In this document: one piece after another, positions 15,020 to 17,908 of the stretch
Layout: every line of letters begins with the position of its first letter
How positions within the stretch are numbered: position 1 is the stretch's first letter
Assembly: GCA_024635735.1 (NCBI GenBank)
Contig: JAGXII010000204.1
Span: 1 to 17,908, forward strand
Source of the DNA: Christiangramia sp.
Lineage (GTDB): Bacteria; Bacteroidota; Bacteroidia; Flavobacteriales; Flavobacteriaceae
Direction: 5' to 3'
Length of the DNA stretch: 17,908 bases
Notes under the pieces: generated by a model
Told to the model about the DNA's origin: nothing
The model's input: only the letters and a program-made list of their open reading frames with translations
The model's database searches: none
Translations under genes and position numbers: made by a program

Positions 15020-16135
15020 CTAGGAAAACATATCTTTAACTTTCTCAAAGAATGATTTATCACTTTTCTCGGGATTAGGTCTGAAATTTTCATCATCTGC
15101 CATGCTCTCAAAAAACTCCCTTTGTTCACGAGAAAGTGTCCTTGGTGTCCACACATTAACATGTACCAGAAGATCTCCTTTTCCGTATCCGTTAATACTG
15201 GAAATACCTTTACCTTTTAGTCTTAAAATTTTACCTGACTGGACTCCTTCATCTATTTTAATACGAACTTTTCCGCTAACGGTGTCTATTTCTTTTGAAG
15301 TTCCCAGCACGGCTTCAGAATAACTTATATACAAATCGTAATGCAGATTATCTCCCTCTCTTTGCAGCGTGGCGTGTTCTTTTTCTTCGATCGCCACCAG
15401 AAGATCTCCCGGTATTCCGTTACCAGGTGCATCATTCCCTTTTCCGGAAACTTTCAATTGCATTCCATCCTCTACTCCGGCGGGGATTTTAATAGAAACC
15501 GTTTCTTCCTGCATCATTAATCCCTGAGGATCTGCGCCGTCCGGTTTATTATCTATAATCTGGCCGGTACCGCTACAGGTTCCACAAGGGGAAGCGGTTT
15601 GCATTCTGCCTAATATTGTATTTGTCACACGGGTTACCTGTCCGGTTCCATTACAGGTGGTACAGGTTTTATAAGTGGTGCCGGGTGCCGTAACTTTACG
15701 CTTTACCTTGATCTTTTTCTCGCAACCATTGGCAATCTCTTCAAGAGTAAGGCTTACGCGGATTCGAAGATTACTCCCTTTGGTACGACGCTGACCGCCA
15801 CCAAAGCCTCCTCCAAAACCGGAGAAGCCTCCTCCAAAGCCACCGCCAAAGATGTCTCCGAACTGGCTGAAGATATCATCCATATTCATTCCGCCACCGC
15901 CAAAACCTCCTCCGTCGAAGGCCTGATGGCCAAATCTGTCATACTTTGCCCTTTTCTGCTCGTTTCCAAGCACTTCATAAGCTTCCGCTGATTTTTTAAA
16001 CATATCCTCGGCTTTAGAATCTCCCGTATTCTTATCGGGATGATACTTAATAGCCATCTTGCGATACGCTTTTTTTATTTCAGCACTGGAAGCGTTTTTA
16101 TTAACGCCTAATATTTCGTAATAATCTTCTTTCAT
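15020..16135 (-). CDS. dnaJ: Chaperone protein DnaJ
   Basis: 371 aa. The J domain (about 4-70) has the HPD triad at 32-34, which stimulates the DnaK ATPase. The Gly/Phe-rich region (75-115) is long and almost pure G/F/S. The zinc region carries only two CxxCxGxG repeats (CTTCNGTG at 158-165, CGTCSGTG at 184-191) instead of the usual four; I recall this as normal for flavobacterial DnaJ. The C-terminal substrate-binding domains (about 121-150 and 207-335) and the KSDKSFFEKVKDMFS tail are intact. Its ATG is 32 bp behind the grpE frame, so it is in the same transcription unit, and the grpE nonsense codon could reduce its expression by polarity. It ends with TAG. Confidence 0.96.
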   Translation of the reverse strand: MKEDYYEILGVNKNASSAEIKKAYRKMAIKYHPDKNTGDSKAEDMFKKSAEAYEVLGNEQKRAKYDRFGHQAFDGGGFGGGGMNMDDIFSQFGDIFGGGFGGGFSGFGGGFGGGQRRTKGSNLRIRVSLTLEEIANGCEKKIKVKRKVTAPGTTYKTCTTCNGTGQVTRVTNTILGRMQTASPCGTCSGTGQIIDNKPDGADPQGLMMQEETVSIKIPAGVEDGMQLKVSGKGNDAPGNGIPGDLLVAIEEKEHATLQREGDNLHYDLYISYSEAVLGTSKEIDTVSGKVRIKIDEGVQSGKILRLKGKGISSINGYGKGDLLVHVNVWTPRTLSREQREFFESMADDENFRPNPEKSDKSFFEKVKDMFS

Positions 16136-16167
16136 GTTGGGTTTTTACAAATTTTGCAAAAGCTTTC

Positions 16168-16761
16168 TTATTGGCCGGTAATAACCTTTGGGTACCTGAT
16201 AATGCGTTCACCAAGTTTATAGCCTGGCTCTACAACATCAACAATCTTGCCTTTAAGTTTGTCTGAAGGGGCCGGAACCTGAGTAATCGCCTCATGGATT
16301 TCGGCATCAAAGTCGTCACCCTGCTCTACCTTCATACGCTCCAGACCTTTGGCCTTAAGGGTTTCCCTTAATTTGTTATGTATTAACTCAATCCCTTTAA
16401 GAAGGCTTTCGTCTGCCGATTTCTTCAGTTCGCTCATCGCCCTGTCAAAATCATCCATTACAGGCAACATGGCTGTCATGACTTCCTGATTGGCAGTTTT
16501 GAATAACTCGAGTCTTTCTTTGGAAGTACGTCTTTTATAATTTTCGAATTCAGCGAAAAGCCTTAGAAACTTATCCTTTTCCTTTTGAAGATCCTATTTC
16601 AAAAGTTCTTCATCAGTAAGTTCTGACTCTTTGGTGTCGACTTGCTCATCGCCATTTTCATTAGCATCTTCCACCTCATCAATAGCATTATCAATAGCCT
16701 CTTCTACCTGGTCTTTCACTTCTTTATTTTCGTTTTGAGATTTATTTTTTTTTTGGATCAT
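16168..16761 (-). pseudogene. grpE: GrpE nucleotide exchange factor, interrupted by an in-frame TAG
   Basis: GrpE releases ADP from DnaK. The frame from ATG 16761 to 16168 encodes 197 residues but has TAG at 16594-16596 (codon 56). Before it lies the acidic disordered N-terminus ending SELTDEELLK. After it, in the same frame, the family continues: EKDKFLRLF, EFENYKRRT (71-79, long helix), LPVMDDFDRAM (four-helix bundle), then the beta-wing ending PGYKLGERIIRYPKVITGQ. One base change, probably GAG to TAG, restores a normal GrpE. The first ATG after the stop is at 16479 with CAGGAAG just upstream; a restart product (103 aa) would lack the long dimer helix. I prefer ATG 16761 because the sigma-54-like promoter starts transcription near 16780; a start at 16785 would add 8 residues. 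Codons 3-6 contain an A10 run. It could be a real mutation or a sequencing error. Confidence 0.85.
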
Positions 16762-16789
16762 TCTTTTAAAATTTACTTCATCCACCTAA

Positions 16790-16807
16790 GGTCAAAATCA
16801 TTGCCAA
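16790..16807 (-). promoter_or_regulatory. Sigma-54-like -24/-12 promoter of grpE-dnaJ
   Basis: On the minus strand TTGGCAATGATTTTGAC has GG and GA separated by 10 nt, close to the sigma-54 pattern TGGCAC-N5-TTGC with A in place of the -12 C. It predicts transcription from about 16780, upstream of ATG 16761 but downstream of ATG 16785, and so decides the grpE start. Sigma-54-like sites before chaperone genes are something I recall for flavobacteria; this is unproven here. Confidence 0.4.
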
Positions 16808-16818
16808 TTCATTCAGAA

Positions 16819-16831
16819 TGTCAAAATGTCA
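16819..16831. promoter_or_regulatory. Tandem TGTCA repeats upstream of grpE (possible operator/enhancer)
   Basis: TGTCA-AAA-TGTCA is a direct repeat 12 bp upstream of the -24 box. It could be a regulator half-site pair. The function is unknown and a chance match in AT-rich DNA is possible. Confidence 0.3.
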
Positions 16832-16905
16832 CAAGATATTTTAGTAAATCTTTGTGAGGCCTTAAACGATAAAGGTTTTAATTTCGCCGTTCAAATAAAA
16901 AATTT

Positions 16906-17073
16906 ATGTATATCCGTTTTTAGTCATAATAGTTATCTCGTCACCCTGTCCCGATAGCTATCGGGATATTTCAGGGTCTCAATTTATAATGATGATTTAT
17001 AGTATTTTAAGATTCTGAAACAAGTTCAGAATGACGCACTTAATTAAATTAGGATACTTTACGGACAATCAAT
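16906..17073. repeat. MITE/REP-like element, copy 2 (168 bp, paired with 1874-2041)
   Basis: Same orientation as copy 1 and gap-free, with six substitutions (first at 16976). The 18-bp palindrome (16949-16966) and the ATTCTGAA/TTCAGAAT hairpin (17012-17032) are fully conserved; the third hairpin (16978-16993) is broken by two substitutions. Flanks are ATA6TTT at 16895-16905 and ATA8TTT at 17072-17084, a possible target duplication altered by homopolymer slippage. The right end is 14 bp from the yceI ATG. With the grpE promoter this explains the 302-bp spacer 16786-17087. Confidence 0.85.
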
Positions 17074-17087
17074 AAAAAAAATTTCAA

Positions 17088-17744
17088 ATGAAAAAAATAT
17101 TTCTAAGCATTATCCTGATGGCCACTATTTTTACTTCTTGCAAGAATAATAGAGAAGCTGAAATTGCCGAAGCTAAAGAAACTGCTACTGAGTCCCATGA
17201 AGCCGCAAAATATTTAGTAGATACCGCTGCAACTGTGATAGAATGGATGGGTGAAAAACCTACCGGTCAACATCACGGTACCATTGATGTTTCTGAAGGC
17301 TCCTTTACTTATAAAGACAGTATTATTGAAAGTGGCTCTTTCAAAATAGATATGAAAAGTATTAGTGTTTTAGATCTGGAAGGTGACCAGAAAGCTAATC
17401 TTGAAAATCATTTAAAAGGAACTGTTGAAGGTAAGGAAGGTGACTTTTTTAATGTAAATAAATTCCCGCAAGCCACATTTGAACTTACAGGGCTTTCTCA
17501 ATAAGGAAAGCAAACCATGATGCAGGGAAATCTGACAATTAAAGAGGATACTAAAAATATTTCCTTTCCGGTGAGTATTTCTAAGGATGGTAAAAAACTA
17601 ACCATCAACAGTGACGAATTCACTATAGATCGCACCAAATGGAAAGTAAATTATGGATCCAAATCGGTCTTTGAAGGTCTTGGAGACAAATTCATTAGTG
17701 ATAACGTGCTGTTGAAAATTAAAGTTATCGCTACCAAAGCATAA
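17088..17744 (+). pseudogene. YceI-family lipoprotein, interrupted by an in-frame TAA
   Basis: The N-terminus has a lipoprotein signal with lipobox IFTSC (C18), so the product should be membrane-anchored outside the cytoplasm. The YceI beta-barrel domain starts near residue 41 (KYLVDTAATVIEWMGEKPTG..H.GTI) and includes FFNVNKFPQATFELTG (120-135). Then TAA occurs at 17502-17504 (codon 139). The same frame continues with GNLTIKEDTKNISFPV, EFTIDRTKWKVNYG and GDKFISDNVLLKIKV, the normal second half of the domain, ending at 17744. Without the stop the protein would be 218 aa, a usual length. One change, for example GAA to TAA, explains it. AAGGA lies 9 nt before ATG 17517, so the second half could be translated separately, but either half alone would be an incomplete barrel. 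YceI proteins bind polyisoprenoids or lipids; the role here is unknown. Confidence 0.82.
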
Positions 17745-17774
17745 TTTATATTTAAAATACAGACAAAAAAGAAG

Positions 17775-17805
17775 CTGTCTCATTAATCTGAGACAGTTTT
17801 TTTTT
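17775..17805 (+). terminator. Rho-independent terminator after the yceI gene
   Basis: Perfect 8-bp stem CTGTCTCA / TGAGACAG with a 6-nt TTAATC loop (17775-17796), extendable by AAG/TTT pairs, followed by nine T. It begins 31 bp after the yceI stop. Confidence 0.85.
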
Positions 17806-17876
17806 GTTTATAGGTGTTCTTAAAGTTGGTGTTTTACAGGATTTTTTCTTACTTTAAAGTATAGATAAATAGTTTA

Positions 17877-17908
17877 ATGAGCCATAAATTTAAGGTTTAT
17901 AACCAACA
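17877..17908 (+). CDS. Possible start of a REP-associated (IS200-like) transposase gene, cut by window edge
   Basis: From ATG at 17877 ten codons are visible (MSHKFKVYNQ) and the frame is open to the edge. That N-terminus resembles Bacteroidota REP-associated tyrosine transposases, which commonly begin M-(S)-x-K-(Y/F)-K-x-x-(N) before the VTFTVV..W segment. Ten residues are far too few for a firm call. It would fit the REP-like palindromes in the nearby repeat. If it is not a gene, 17806-17908 contains nothing I recognise. Confidence 0.3.
   Translation, partial: MSHKFKVYNQ

Noticed and set aside
15780..15920. Repetitive CCxCC-rich tract resembling a minisatellite or short repeat array
   Set aside because: It is the codon pattern of the Gly/Phe-rich linker of DnaJ, in frame, with no spacers.
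15020..16785. Reassignment of UAG to an amino acid as explanation for the grpE amber codon
   Set aside because: dnaJ (TAG at 15020-15022) and the GNAT-like gene (TAG at 9606-9608) end with the same codon at the expected family ends, so UAG is an ordinary stop here.
1..17908. CRISPR array, tRNA, rRNA, prophage or defence system
   Set aside because: No regular repeat-spacer pattern, cloverleaf, rRNA sequence or phage/defence genes were seen; apart from the two repeat copies and the possible transposase start, all DNA is accounted for by housekeeping genes and short spacers.

Overview
The window reads as a chromosomal segment of a Bacteroidota bacterium, most likely family Flavobacteriaceae (Gramella/Christiangramia- or Salegentibacter-like in style; the genus cannot be fixed by eye). 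The reasons are AT-rich DNA, flavobacterial families (DUF2911, a DnaJ with only two zinc-finger repeats, a sigma-54 response regulator without HTH, a DUF6268-like barrel), several TTG starts, and TAnnTTTG-type -7 promoter elements.

Layout. 1-1752 (minus): an ECF sigma factor / membrane anti-sigma factor / secreted charged protein operon, with a good ECF-type promoter in front of it, cut by the window edge. 1753-2098: divergent spacer holding copy 1 of a ~166 bp mobile-looking repeat. 2099-4314: a DUF2911 protein (+), an Ohr/OsmC peroxidase (-) and a MeaB-type GTPase (+). 4300-6485 (minus): MATE transporter, small acidic protein and PAP2 phosphatase as one tight operon. 6561-8925 (minus): secreted M28 peptidase and PPK2 polyphosphate kinase. 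9003-9608 (+): GNAT-like protein. 9605-14808 (minus): ABC ATPase, ABC permease, MscS channel and DUF6268-like barrel, with overlapping or near-touching ends, then an NtrC-type response regulator. 14894-16785 (minus): grpE-dnaJ with two hairpin terminators behind it. 16786-17087: divergent spacer with a sigma-54-like promoter for grpE and copy 2 of the repeat. 17088-17744 (+): a YceI-family lipoprotein gene and its terminator. The right edge (17877 on) may hold the first codons of a REP-associated (IS200-like) transposase.

The most unusual features cluster at the right end. grpE, normally essential, has an in-frame TAG at 16594-16596. The divergent yceI gene has an in-frame TAA at 17502-17504. 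Reading frame and family similarity continue unbroken past both stops. The two broken genes flank repeat copy 2. The repeat copies (1874-2041 and 16906-17073) match at 162 of 168 positions, have imperfect terminal inverted repeats, carry strong internal palindromes, and are flanked by short direct repeats, exact (9 bp) for copy 1. They look like a MITE or composite REP element.

Functionally this is mostly envelope and stress housekeeping: sigma/anti-sigma signalling, peroxide detoxification, efflux, osmotic release, polyphosphate metabolism and protein folding. I saw no CRISPR array, tRNA, rRNA, defence island or prophage, and no complete new multi-gene system.
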